Of a stretch of DNA of 64,000 bases, positions 12,888 through 25,589 are shown one piece after another (positions within the stretch are counted from its first letter, which is position 1; the number at the start of each line of letters is the position of its first letter). The DNA is from Ichthyophonus hoferi (lineage: Eukaryota > Opisthokonta > Ichthyosporea > Ichthyophonida > Ichthyophonidae), in assembly GCA_002751075.1 (NCBI GenBank), contig NAOQ01000136.1:20589-84588 (forward strand), read 5' to 3'. The position numbers and the translations under genes are program-made. Below the pieces are notes generated by a model. It was not told where the DNA came from. It worked only from the letters and a program-made list of their open reading frames with translations, and made no database searches.

Positions 12888-13570
12888 GTATAGGTTTATA
12901 TTCTTTTTGTTATTCTTAATTGTTTTAAATTTTATCCTGGTATTTGTCTATTAGCGTGCCTATAAATCCCCTCCCCTTACAAACCAAATCAACCTTTAAA
13001 ACAAAAGTAAACTATATTACACCTTAGGTAGAGAGATAGTAATACAAAGTAAAGTAATAAAAGATCGGGTGTCAAAAGTATATGTTATTGTCAGTATAGT
13101 ATGGTTGCCTATTCAGGGGACTACGGGGAGGGCTTTACGTATACGCATTTTTGCCTACTAACATTTGATTATATCTATATAGACCCATAACTATTAATAC
13201 GTGCCCTACATACCTGTATATACAATAATAATACAGATATGTCTGTCAGAGGATGTTATGTTTTATCTCAATAAAATATTGGGCTGTAGTTTGTGTTACG
13301 CCTCTAGCTATACAAGGCTAGAATACAAAAAAGTCACTCTAATAAACAGAATCCTTAATATTTTAATAATTGCGTGATGATCCACCGGAAATAGAAGTAA
13401 ATATTAAAAAATAGTCTTTTAAAACAACTATTATATAATACAAGAAGTTAGAAAGTGTGTGTCCTAATATACACACTAAAGATGAAAGTAGTCTTGTGGG
13501 AGTAAACCAAATAATAAATAATCTAGATTATGATAGCTGTAGGTTTAGTGATTTCACACTGCATGTGAAT

Positions 13571-14459
13571 TACTACACACGGTCGGAGAACAATTGCATC
13601 CCGGGCAGAGTTCCTACGATGCGTTTTAAACCAATGGATAGTCCCAAAGCAGTTAGATCTTACCGCATTTATAATCGTATAGTATGATTGGCCAAAAATT
13701 ACAAATGGAATCTACTATCATTGAATAAAACGTTGGGAAAAAGATTGAGATAATAATTACCCTTAATAAATGACTGGTCGCCAATCCATTATATAAGCAC
13801 CCAATCACAACATGGCTAACAAGACTACATCTTCAAAAACCAGATAAAAATATTGTTTTGACATGATTTGGTAATAAATGCATCTCAAATCTACAACTTT
13901 CTACTATATTTGATAGCTAATAGTAAAGTTTGCGTTCAAATATTTCAAAAATGGTTTAATATATTTCCAAAATGATTTAATATATTTCCAAAATGTAAAT
14001 AGACCCCATATGCCAATTTCTATTGGAAGCGATACATGTGCCTTCCAGTAGGCAATCGTCATTTACGTAGCCAATAATATTCACATTTATTACTGCATAG
14101 CTGATAATGGATGAGTTGGTCCCTAAGCTGCATAGGGGGCTACCCACTCGTGTGCAAAGTTTATAATTTGACTAGTGGTGTTTAATTAGTTAGACTTAGG
14201 AGGAAGGAGCAGGAAGACGCAAATAATCACCTCATTCTTATCGAGAGACCTCAAGGCATGTGCTAGGCAGGGAAACAGTAAGGCTTTAAGGTCCCTTTTG
14301 ACTGTTGGTAGATGGTCCATATGGTAGAGTAGAGGTTGAGAGTACTGCAAAATAGTTTTTACACTATGTATGATAAGAATAGGTAGAGAGGCATAGGTTA
14401 GTAAGGTCATATTAAGCTATAGCCGTGTTTGCGTGTACGAATAAGTGCATACATATATT
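13571..14459. other. Start of the spacer between duplication units
   Basis: Nothing I can assign. A 74-codon minus ORF at 14186-14410 has no family resemblance I recognise and no convincing splice context. Confidence 0.4.
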
Positions 14460-14770
14460 TATCTATTGGAATCTGTGTCAATGCTATCGACTTGTACACA
14501 TCTGTCGGGATCTCCAAGTGTATAGCTGGTACTGGCTATTGTTGTTTGACCAGTGTAAATGATAGCTGCTTAATCAGACCTGTCTTTAACATTCGGTTGT
14601 TGTGCTAGAGGTTCCATTGAGGGCCTATATACTAACTCTCTAGGTAACTGGCTGTAGTAAACATATCTTTGTTCTAATTTAGAAGTGATAGATGTTTTGA
14701 TGCGGTCGGGTGAAAATGTGGAAATAACACAAGGAGATCGAGCATTAAGTGGAGCTATGTCACCATGTAA
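14460..14770. repeat. Dispersed repeat module A, copy 1
   Basis: This stretch aligns, with many differences, to 35740-36050 and 39880-40170. Shared landmarks are a GTTGTGNTAGAGGTT motif and an ATGTTGAAAT/AAGGAGA-like tail. It is a degraded interspersed repeat of unknown family. Confidence 0.6.
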
Positions 14771-14907
14771 ATAAACACGATTATTGCTATATACTATAGT
14801 TATAATACAGAGTAGTTATAGTGCATAGTAATTATAGTAGTATGTCTTTTTAGTATTATAATATAACTTACTATACATGGATATCTTATAATGCTATCTT
14901 TTGCGTT

Positions 14908-15378
14908 TTAAAATATACCAAACAGTGTAATGATAAATAGTATAGACCAATAGACAGCCTTCTGGAACATAGGTCCCCCATCAGAGTTCTTATCGGAATG
15001 GTATTTGAGGGCCAATCGTCTGCATGACATTATACGAATCAATTTTATCCATGTGTTACAGAAAATTATATGAATACCATTCAAATCACATTAGCCATGA
15101 CAATACAGTGTAATTAATTATAGTTACCATACTAGAGGTAAAGAGTGGTATGAGAGTAAAACCTAAGGAGGGACTATGATTGTCAAGTTAAAGATGGGTA
15201 TATATAAACATACACATATATATATGTATGTATATATATACCTTTATATATATTTATCAGTCACATGCCTGTACATTGACCTATGCTTAGCTTCTATTGC
15301 TGATTTGTCAACACCAAGACAACCACGAGCATCATCTAATGTCATACTTTCTTTTTTCTTATCTGGGTTGTCTAACAT
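14908..15378 (-). CDS. Small J-domain (DnaJ-like) protein with HSD in place of HPD
   Basis: Two exons, 15281-15378 and 14908-15019, join in phase (210 nt, 69 aa). The protein reads MTLDDARGCLGVDKSA then RLALKYHSDKNSDGGPMFQKAVYW, the J-domain layout of helix I/II, the loop after LALKYH, and DKN with a following helix. The HPD triad, which stimulates Hsp70 ATPase, reads HSD. The start at 15376-15378 is the nearest Met, but the exon could begin at an acceptor at 15371, in which case exons upstream are missing. Another donor (after TATTG at the second exon's end) is possible. Similar minus-strand open stretches at 15479-15736 could be upstream exons, but I see no homology. It may be a shortened J-like protein or a relic of a larger gene. 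Confidence 0.55.
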
Positions 15379-16002
15379 GGATATACATGGATGTAAACGC
15401 ATTAATTAACATCCTGTAGTGATCTATAACTATGTTCCCCCAGTAGTTTGGTAGCCAACATAGTAAGTACCAATGCGTCTATTGAACTAGGAGCTTAGAA
15501 ACTAGACTAAAATAAAGTGGATGGTCCCATACTATGCTTGGTGTATGACATACTTTGATGAATGATTTATCAAGAAAGATAATTGCCTTAATGCCTTTGA
15601 AAGAAATAACTGCGCCTATTGATTGGCCGTCACTGCCCAATGAACAATCATAGATGTAGGCACCGACCTCTAATAATAGATTAGTTGACAGCAACAGGAC
15701 AACTCGATATAGATAGGATGGAAGATGGTAGTTCAAAGGTCACCATGGTTCCTCACATATAACACATGCGTACGTGTATTATTAAGATGATTGTGCTGGT
15801 GAAAGTAGAGATATTATAAATGAATCACTAACACCGTAGCAACTAGATTGTCTTTGGTTATGAATAATGCAACAAGAGAAAAGGACCCACAATTCAGAGA
15901 AACATAGGCTACACCATTCTTGTCCCACCAGTCGAGCTTTCATTTTACAATGCCATGCCACAGTAGGGTTGTTGGAGTGACCTTTGCGGATAGCTTTAAA
16001 AT
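15379..16002. other. Region upstream of J-domain gene
   Basis: It contains an 85-codon minus ORF (15479-15736) with a hydrophobic start and the segment YIYDCSLGSDGQSIGAVISF. I recognise no family. It could be an exon of the J-domain gene or chance. Confidence 0.3.
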
Positions 16003-16094
16003 TATCAGCCTGTCATTGTTTCTGTATAAAATAGTATCATTTCTGAAGTATTTCCAAGCCAATGTGGTGCTGATTATGATTGGATAAAATGGTT

Positions 16095-16860
16095 ATTGGA
16101 AATAGGACTATTTTCTGTTGTACTGAGTTTTACCAAGCTGTCGTTGTCAGGTAAAGGGCAGGCTAAAGCTATAGCTAGCTGCTCTTGAATCCCCCTCTGT
16201 TGATCAACAGATATAAAAGCTTTTAACTTCTTACTTGGTAATGTATTGTATATGTAATAACTGTGTATATGGTTATGGTACTATTATTATCAGAAGAATC
16301 AACACCAGATTCAACCAGTTAGTCTTCTAGTAAAGTATCTGGACCATTGACTTCAACTTTTTCGGCAACTATAGACATAATAATAATAAGAACATAAAGT
16401 ATATAAATTAAACAGTAAATATTAATGACTGAGAACAGTTTTTATTATTAGTTGTTTTTGTTCCTTTTATACTTTCCCGACCATTTTTAACGCAAATGTT
16501 AATTTTGATTAACATCTGCATGGCTGTATTCAATGTCCTAAATGGGACCAATCATAAATATTCATGTTGGCTAATAAAATTCATGAAATGAAAGATTACA
16601 GAGACCTAGGATTGTCTGATCCTATTTCCATAATGTTGTACTACCGTGTCCTTATTCAGATGGTACATTAACTAATTCATAAAAGTAAGTGCTTGCAAAC
16701 TATGCATCGACAAATCAATTTAAAATATATAGCTAAGCTGGAATGTGAATAATGCAGTCTCAATATAAGCTGCTGCATGAGGGCCATCTGATAACACATT
16801 GCTTAGGCATCCTGATTCAAACAAGTCCTGCTGCTTGTCATGTCTAAATGACTGATTAAA
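16095..16860. repeat. Dispersed repeat modules B and C within unit 2
   Basis: 16095-16370 aligns with 37040-37345 (shared TACTGAGTT, AACTGCTC, ATCAGAAGAA, CTTCAACTT). 16440-16860 resembles 36290-36590 and, at its end, the right inverted arm near 38370-38400 (GATAACACATT ... GGCATC). Unit 1 has only about 110 bases at the matching place, so this is either an insertion into unit 2 or a loss from unit 1. Confidence 0.6.
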
Positions 16861-17018
16861 GGAATGCAGATCAGATTGATCAAAGCATAGGACAGGGGAG
16901 TATTTTTAATTTCTTATTATCCAACCAGCAGTTAAGATATATTATTTTCATATATTTTATATTATCTCCATATATGCCCATTCATAGATTTTCCATTAAA
17001 TATCAGCATATAGACGAA

Positions 17019-20000
17019 TCATTTCGTAATATTATCTATCGTATTCGTATATAGGCGATGAGGTACCAGGTGCCGATAAACAGCAAGGACAAAGGCGGCT
17101 GCAAGAGCGACATAGCAGGTAAGGCCCCCTACAAGCCAGCGTGGGCCCAGTGCATTGTACAGATCCACGGCCAAAATCGGCCCTCCCATCCGTGCTAGAC
17201 TGCCTACTGCAGTGATAAGACCCATGGTGGCTCCCTGGATGGGAAGGAGGAAAGAGGAAGAGGTCAATAGGTGCAAGGAGAAAACCAATAGAAAAAATAA
17301 AAGGGATGAGGTCAGGGAGAGAGAGGACACTCACCTGGGGAAATGGACCAATGATCTTTGAGTATAGAACCATACACACAACATTGGAGGTAGGATAGCC
17401 AATAATATTACAGAAGGCACCTAGGATGACCTGGACAGCCCTGTACACCACACATGCCCATAGAGGTCAATGTCTGATTGGACCACTACCCGTGTCACCA
17501 ATCACAATACATATCATGTGTAATACCACACCTTATATAGAATAAACCTTACAGGTTCTCCCAAACATATTCTACCATAAAGGATAGCCCCCACGTATCA
17601 TCTAAATGCAACCAATCAACTGAGGCTGAATAATTAATAATTAAAGATGTCTCTAATTAATTGAGGTTATTGGTTGTAACTTCAGGGTTATTCTTGGTGA
17701 CGTCACAAAGGGCTATCCATAACGTATGATTGGGTTACATTCCTATGCTCTTATATGGACCCAATAGAGATGATATTTTCTTGCAATGTCGTGCCACATG
17801 TACAGGAAACCTCATAGCATTCCCTGGTTGGTTACAATGATAAGCCAGGTATACTGGGAAGATATGATTGATTGGTTTTGAAATATAGTAGCCAATCGTA
17901 CCATATATAATGGATAGCATTGTCAAGTACTGCCTAAATCAATATATAATGTTCATTAAAAGAACACCAATAAGAACATATTAGGCAGGTTGGGTTTAAA
18001 TATATGTATGACCAATCACCTGTTAGAAGTTAGGTTAGTAGTAAACATCGTATCAATACCTTAAGCTGCATAGATTTTAGTAAAATAAGGGATCTGATTT
18101 TATACCAATCAATCCATGACTAATGACGTCATGATACATACCATGTAAATAAAAAAATACTATATAAGGCATTGTGATACCGTTATAATGCCACAAGACC
18201 GGGGCTTAAAAAGTGGATTCTGTTGAACCTTTTGATTTATTCATGAGGTTCATCTGGTCAATGTCTATTGGCTAATATGGAATCAATCTGACCATCATCC
18301 AATGAATACAACATAAATCATGTATTTATATAATGATTGGGTATACTAACTAAGTTAAGACAGTGTAATAGGCTAATGAGGACGGTTAATAGGACAAGGA
18401 GAAGAAGGAAGAAAGAAGAGGTTGATAGAATGTCTATAGCTAGTGCCATACTGCAAGGGGACGAATATACCTAAGACTGGGAGTATAGGAACACCACTCA
18501 TGATTGGTGCAGGGGGTAGAACCAGTGCCCAGTGGAAACAGTAGAGCAATGCCCATTCCATTTATTAGAACTCCAGCAATCAATGTACACCGCTCTCCCA
18601 CTTTCCGAATCATAATTTGAACCAATGAAAATACAGCCAAAGAGACCAGGCCTCCTACTCCAAATAAAATTCTGCAAAAGGGTGGGAATGTTGAGTTACT
18701 ATGACTACAGGACATTGCTACTGCTGTTTTGTGAAAGAATATTAACATCCATTAAGTGAACAGAGAGGTGGTGTTGATATGATGAGGTCCCATATAACCT
18801 ATCAATACGTTGGCAGAATTCAGATGGCAATAACAATACATATTTAAAATGCAAAGGAATAAACATTGATAGCTCAGAATACTTTAGATATTATATCATC
18901 TCCATCTAGACCTTATTACATTTTTAATCTCACCCTATCATATTAATTACGCATATACAACATGTACAGCTATAACTGCCTCCCTTCAGTCTTTCTTCGT
19001 TATACATGTATATTCTTTTCACACACTATACGTCCCTCTACAGCTATGTATAGAGGTATCTTTCAATGTATCTATGTGGGTATCTGCTTCATCTCTACCA
19101 GATGTATCTGTATCTGTATACCCCTACCCTACCCAGCACTCCCTCTCGGCTCACCCTCGATTATTACCTAGTTGCCACTCTTTTTCCATTGCTTTTCCTA
19201 TCCTCTTTCTTTATAGGGCACCTCTCACTCTCTCTCTCTCCTTCTCCCATTCCTCTTCCTTCTACTTACCCTACAAACATATCTGCTTCTTTTGCCGTCC
19301 ATGCAAACTCATCTCGACCAACGGGTGTTGCCATTCTAAATGACCCTTACCCAATCAGTTTCATTGTTTAAAGCATGATTGAATGCCCTTCCATACAGGG
19401 CGATAAGTGACCCTACATATCTTTATCTAATGGAGTGAATAGTACGCCCATTATAGCCCCCTTACCTATAGAGATTATGTTATTTTATCATCGTTCGGAT
19501 ATACGTATGTTGGTATGGGCACACAGTGTAAATATAGTTTTATATGTATGTATGTAGTATGTATGTCTGAATGTATGCATATATGTATGTATATGTATGT
19601 ATGTGCATATGTATGTATATGTATATAAGTATGTATATATATATAGATCAATAAAAAGGTAGATGTGGGTAAAAGTATGGTAACACGTATCTGATTCTCT
19701 CTCGTTAGTGATTGGATGAAGTAGGGGAGGGTACATTGCAAGTATAAAAGTGTGGTAGGCTATGATAAGAATAGATAATTACATACCATATATCATAATG
19801 TGTAACTATATGTAAGAATTAAAGGCAAGATAAACAATAAAGTGGGAGAGCACTTACGTCTCAAAGACCGAAAAGGTGACCATTACTGTGAAGAAGATAA
19901 TGAGCACTGACACCATTCCTGTGACGTCATATTGGGTGATACTCACTTTTGATTCGATATCCGTGGATAGTGCCACGTTTCCATTTTGGTTGCCAGGTAG

Positions 20001-23000
20001 CTCTGATATGAAGAGGATGATTGGTAAATAGTCTAAAGGAAGCATACAAGTAGTTGGTATAGATATATTACAAATAATAATTGAGTGATTGTTTCATTCA
20101 ATATAACTGGTTGGCCACATGTATTGGAAGATAAATTATTATGTTTCCTAACTATAATAATTGATTTGGTTGGCTAATTAAATATAATAGAATACGACTG
20201 GCTACAATACAAATCTATTATATAGAACCTTTTAACTATATAAAATAAGATAATGATTGGTGGAATGAGAGTCCATCAAATACCATATATGATCCAGGCT
20301 AAACCAAGTCATGTGTGATCACAAATAATGTGTTCTCTAATTAGTAGACTATCATGTAAAGAGTGGGCCACAGTGGATTTTAAATTCTTACCAATTAAGG
20401 ACATGGATGGGAAAAGATCAATGGGTGGAATAAGAGACGACTATATATGATATAGTATGATGTAGTATGATATAGTATAATATAGTATAATGTAGCATGA
20501 TATAATATACTATAATATAATACGGTATAATATAGTATAATATAGTATGTTACAGTATAATATAGCATGATCAATCTACTATAATACAATATTGTATATT
20601 ATAGTATAATATAGCCTAATATGGTGTGATATACTATAATATAGTATGATACTGTATAATATAATATAATATAGTATAATATAGTATGATATGTTGTGAT
20701 ATAGTATAATACAGTATAATATAGTATAATATAGTATAATATAGTACAATACAGTATAATATAGTATAATATAGTATAATATGATGTAATATAATATGAT
20801 ATAATATAATACTGAATAATACAATATAAAATCGTGTAATGTGAGGTGGTGTTGTATGATATAGTGTAATATAGTATGTGATTAGAATGTAAATAAACTG
20901 GGACTGTATATCTGAGATTACAATAATAACTATAGCCCATGTGATAGCCGCCATAACATACCACCGAAGTTAAGAGGTCCTGTGAAGTAATAATAATATA
21001 TAAACATACATATACATATATCCATCTTTGCTATAGTAACAACACATTGGATATAGGAGTGTAAAAATATGTTTCTTCACATTCCCTCTTTCCCTCTCCT
21101 TTCCTCTCCCTCCTTTCCCATCTAACTAGTTCCTTGCATTTCTGACTTTAATAATGTCATTTACTACATGTATGAGCTCATGGGGTAGGTGGGTGGTATC
21201 TAGGATTCTATACAGACCTTTCGTTGTATATTTCTCTGCAATATCAATCTTATATTCTTTGAAGTAGATGAGCAAGAGAACCAAATTGATAACAGCTAGA
21301 AGAGCTCTGTATGTATGTATGTATGTATATATGTACGTATAATAATAATATATTATGATGATATGCATACGTGATTGTGATGCGGGAGGAAATGCATGTG
21401 AGTCTGATTGGTTGGCAATATAGATATAGAGGGAGCCCCTTACGCAGGAGTATATTATAAGGTCCCACAACCCAGTTATACATGGCATTATATTGGTAGT
21501 TCAGGGTACGTTGGCATGGCAACAGGGGCATGCTCCAATACTTAGTGATATGCTGTACATACCCATACGTAAATATAGAAGCCAAACCTTTGTACACAAA
21601 GATATATTTGCTCATATAATTTCCCTCAATCCATTATTCTCTCTCGCCCTTTCTCTTTCACATACACATACACCTCTCTCACTCTCCTATATCTTTGCAT
21701 AATAACCAGCCAATACCAAAAGGGTACTTACGCTAGGTAGGCAGGCCCAGTGTACAAATTTATCGTGACCACTCCTAGAGTGTATCCAGGGTGTAGACGA
21801 TAAAAGAGGACACCGAGTACTGTGTGCATAGCAAACAATAGTTTTAATTCGTCCATAACACCCAATCACTTGCCACCCACTATTATTAGGGAGTGTATTT
21901 CCCTCTCTTTTTCTTTTTTTATAATGGGATAAGTATTATTTTCTATTGGTCTACCTAAATCACTTATAAAGGGGCATGCCGGCCAATGATTATGGTCAAT
22001 TTGTACACAAGAATCATATATGAACCAATAATCACGTAATAATAAATCTATGACCGACAAGTGGGCATCTTAAATGACTCCGAAGTGAACACAACCACCA
22101 ATAGGAACATAGTTATTTCCCCAAATATATTAATGTGGCATTGCATAAGGTAATGATTGGTATAGGGTAGGCACAAGGTATATAAGGTAGAGATGTGTGC
22201 TTGAACATAAAATATGTCTATATGTGTATATCGCTAGGGTAGATCGTGTATGGCCCTATATGCTGTATTCATATAATCTGTATGGTGTAAGTATATAGTA
22301 TGTACGTGGCGTAGATGGTACGATACACAATAGAAATATCTAAAGGGAATGCACTTACAGGGGCCAAAAATAAAACCCACACTTTGGGCTGCAGCCACCA
22401 TAGTCATACACCGAGCTCTCTCCTCAAACCGGGTAGCCCCTGAGACATAGGAGCGGACCACTGCTGCATTACCTGTAGAGGGGTATAGAGAGAGGGATGT
22501 AGGGGCATGTGAATACGTACGGCCATCTTAATGGGTGCTACCAGTGCATATACTATCTCTGTTAGAGGTATGATACAGTCCCTATGACAGGTAGGCATCT
22601 GGTGATTGGTATATATAATTTTAAAGCTAGTCAATAAAAAAGAATTACAAAGCAATCATAACAAATCCTACCTTCACCACATCCCACTATATACCAATCA
22701 CAATACAGCTTCCCTCCACACCACCCAACCACACCCCAATCACAGCACAGACTACCTCCACATCATCCCACTATACACCAATCACAATACATCTTACCTC
22801 CACCTAATCCTACTATCACCCTAGCAGCACACATAAAGATATGTTGATTGGTGGCGGGCACGTGAGAGAAACAATACATAACATTTCCTGCAGAAGTAGA
22901 AAAAACATATCCTTGTTAATGTCATAAATGATATATGTCCAATGGGGCACAGTGAAATTAATGTAACGTCCCCATGCCTATGTATATTTCATAATATATC

Positions 23001-25589
23001 ACTATGATTTTTATTATATCTCTATTATATCTGTTATATCACTATGATATCTATATTATTTATGTTACGTTTCTATCATCTCTATTATATCTCGATTATA
23101 TCTGTTATATCTGTTATATCTGTTATATCTCTAGTACATTTCTATCATACTTCTGTTATATTTATAATATATCTATATATTTCTATTATATATATATATA
23201 CTAATTCTATTATATCTCTATTGGATGTGATAGAGCCAAAGAGGATTATCCTTGTATTGAGCAAAACATAATATTGGGAACATATACATATAGTGACGAT
23301 ATATGGTGTATGGCATAGGATATACGGTATGGGGTACATAATATACAGTATATAGTACATAATATATAGTATAAAATATATATTATAGGATTTAATATAG
23401 AATATATTGTATATAGTATACATATATGCACTATCTGTGCATATTAACATCTGTAACTCAACTACGCCTAGGCTACCTGTTATCATGTGTCAATTTAATA
23501 AGGTATATGCGTAGATATATACTTAAACATGTTCCCATATATTCTTATACTCTTAGATATTCTTACATACTCCCAGATATTCTTATATACTCCTAGATAT
23601 TTTTACATACTCCCAGATATTCTTATATACTCCTAGATATTCTTACATACTCACAGATATTCTTATATACTCCTAGATATTCTTATATACTCCTAGATAT
23701 TCTTATGTACTCCTAGGTACTCCCATATATGCCTAGATATTCTTATGACTTACCCACTATAGACATGACTAGAGAGGCAACTAGGGCACGACATGCACCC
23801 CGGTTATTGGCCCATACCCCAAAGAGGGGTCCACCAATCATCTGGCCAGCACTGTAGGCCGCCACTACCCAGCCCACATACTGTCCCTTATGCATCTAGC
23901 CAATGGGAGGTAAGAACAAGGTCTATGTTTAGTAATATTGTATGACCCAAGAACTCTAGCATTGACTATCTAAAATATGTTACTAAGTTAAAGTTAAAAT
24001 AGAAACATATATAATGCAATACAACCCCTGTGCTACCCAACCCTGTACTTTACTTCGCTACGTATTTACCTGGTTATATAGGTATGTATAATTAATTCTT
24101 AAAGTCCTCTACATATAACAATATTATTATTTATACTAACATGATAGGGGTACCCGCTATACACTCATCACACCATACTCACCTCAGCCAGGTACGAATA
24201 CACGGTAGAGAGAAGAATGGAAAAACCAGTAGAAGCCAGGAACATTGTCAATAACAAAACATAGATAGACTTCCATCTGGCCCTGTACTCCTGCCTGTCA
24301 CCCCATCAGAACTGGTTTGTTAAATATAAAACGTAATTCTCTGAAAATGTCGAGAAATTATTTATATGCATGCGTATTAATGTTGCAGATATTATGATTT
24401 TCTTTGTAAGTGCTTTTAATGATTTATTATAATTAGTCTGTATCCTTTATTTTTTATATTAATTTAAAACAATCTAAAACTATCAGTAGAGCTAATTATA
24501 TATAAAATAGTCCATTTTGTATAATATTCTACTAATTAACTAATTAGGGAACTGAGGCAAGGTGATTACTTCAATCATTTCTATTTAGCATTAGCAAGTT
24601 TGTATTGGTGGATTATAACCAGGGGTGTGGTTATAGTGGTTAGTTTAATGATAATATCCAATTAGAAGGCACTGACTAATAAATTATATTATAATGTGAA
24701 TATTTGATTGTCCTATCTGAAGTATACCCACCTTGAAGACCAATACAACGTAAACAAATAAGAGGGGGTAATACTGCATGGTTATTATAAGAATGGATAA
24801 AGAGGGGATATAAGATATGATAACCAACTAGTACTACACAAGTCTCTAGGGTAGTGGCCATACACATAGATATGTGTGTGAATATATACACTATACACAT
24901 TAATAAATATAGAATAACAATATAGGGCAACCAATGGTTTAAACCAGAAATATGCTAGAAAACATTTATATTGGTCTTCAAGCTCCCTGTATGTTGCCCA
25001 GAGGTGAACCTTTCTTAAAGTAAAGTAAATTATAATGGGCCATTAAACATCAATATAGCTGTAATATTGTCCAATAGGAAATAATTTTGGACTCACAATC
25101 ACTTGAATGAGATGTAACCGCACACTTAATTGATTGACTAAACATATCAGATTCGTTATACATAAATAGCCAATCATATAAAATAGATGACTAACACACA
25201 GCCAATGGCATAAAGTATAGACAGCTGCCCACCAATCGCAACTACTCCATACCATAAGATCCATACCTATAATAAGATATAAACATGTAGACCATACAGG
25301 TGCCTAGTTATATACTGTATGTATACACGGAGTAGAATAGATAAATTCGTATGCATATATATACCTGGATTTCTAAACGCACTCATATGTTCATATATAG
25401 ATAGAAAGAGTGAGAGGTAATTAAAGTTAATTACAATGTTTCATCTTTGCGACCCTCAAGAAGTTGTGTGCTCTCAGTAACGCTAGATGGCATGGGGCTG
25501 GCGTCATTATTATACATATTAGGTCCCCCTGCCATATTCCTATTGGTCTGTGTATAGTCAGATATTAGTGTCATTTCATGTAAATGCAT
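17019..25589 (-). CDS. MFSD8: MFSD8/CLN7-like major facilitator transporter, tandem copy 2
   Basis: Paralogue of the copy at 3951-12887 with the same 12 exons: 25435-25589, 24183-24294, 23754-23895, 22798-22887, 22359-22472, 21732-21819, 21218-21306, 19858-20032, 19270-19335, 18471-18671, 17335-17440, 17019-17234. Phases agree (1554 nt, 517 aa, very close to human 518). Landmarks: EYRARWKSIYV, YVGWVVAAYSAGQMIGGP, NAAVVRSYVSGATRFEER, VGFIFGP, INLYTGPAYLA, RKVGERCTLIAG, EWCSYTPSLR, LYSKIIGPFPQ, GLITAVGSLARMGGP. The donor after exon 7 is GTCTGT, weaker than GTATGC in copy 1. Exon 8 encodes a cytosolic linker 14 codons shorter, and exon 1 lacks the DISIK repeat. Exon 3 is only about 56% identical in protein to copy 1. 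No inactivating change was found. Confidence 0.93.
20440..20880. repeat. ATAGTATAAT-type microsatellite in MFSD8-2 intron
   Basis: Counterpart of 7615-7950, somewhat longer, between exons 7 and 8. Tyr/Ile/Leu-rich reading frames across it are artefacts of the repeat. Confidence 0.9.
22665..22797. repeat. ~45-bp tandem copies of the exon 4 donor region
   Basis: Directly after exon 4 of MFSD8-2 (ends 22798), about three diverged units carry a CCTCCAC ... CCCACTATA ... CCAATCACA pattern that echoes the exon end and donor. Copy 1 has only the single true boundary (9911-9930). Confidence 0.65.
22985..23745. repeat. Three successive simple-repeat arrays in MFSD8-2 intron
   Basis: TATATCTGTTA-type (~22985-23225), GTATAGGATATA-type (~23290-23425) and a 20-bp minisatellite TCTTATATACTCCTAGATAT (~23530-23745). 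The last runs to within about ten bases of the exon 3 donor. Order matches copy 1. Confidence 0.88.

Larger units (their letters stand above)
3536..13570. repeat. Segmental tandem duplication, unit 1 (~10.0 kb)
   Basis: Unit 1 aligns with unit 2 (16003-26225) in order and orientation, through all twelve MFSD8 exons, most introns and several hundred bases of 5' flank. The left junction is near the shared CAGCCTATCATT-like sequence (3536 and 16004). The right junction lies just past the shared block ending near 13570 and 26225. The introns keep their simple-repeat arrays in the same order. About 2.4 kb of other sequence separates the units. Confidence 0.93.

Noticed and set aside
20395-20964. 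Long Tyr/Ile/Leu-rich reading frames on the minus strand
   Set aside because: They are translations of the ATAGTATAAT microsatellite inside an MFSD8 intron. The same holds for frames at 7747-8034, 9239-9599, 61600-61803 and 63022-63394.
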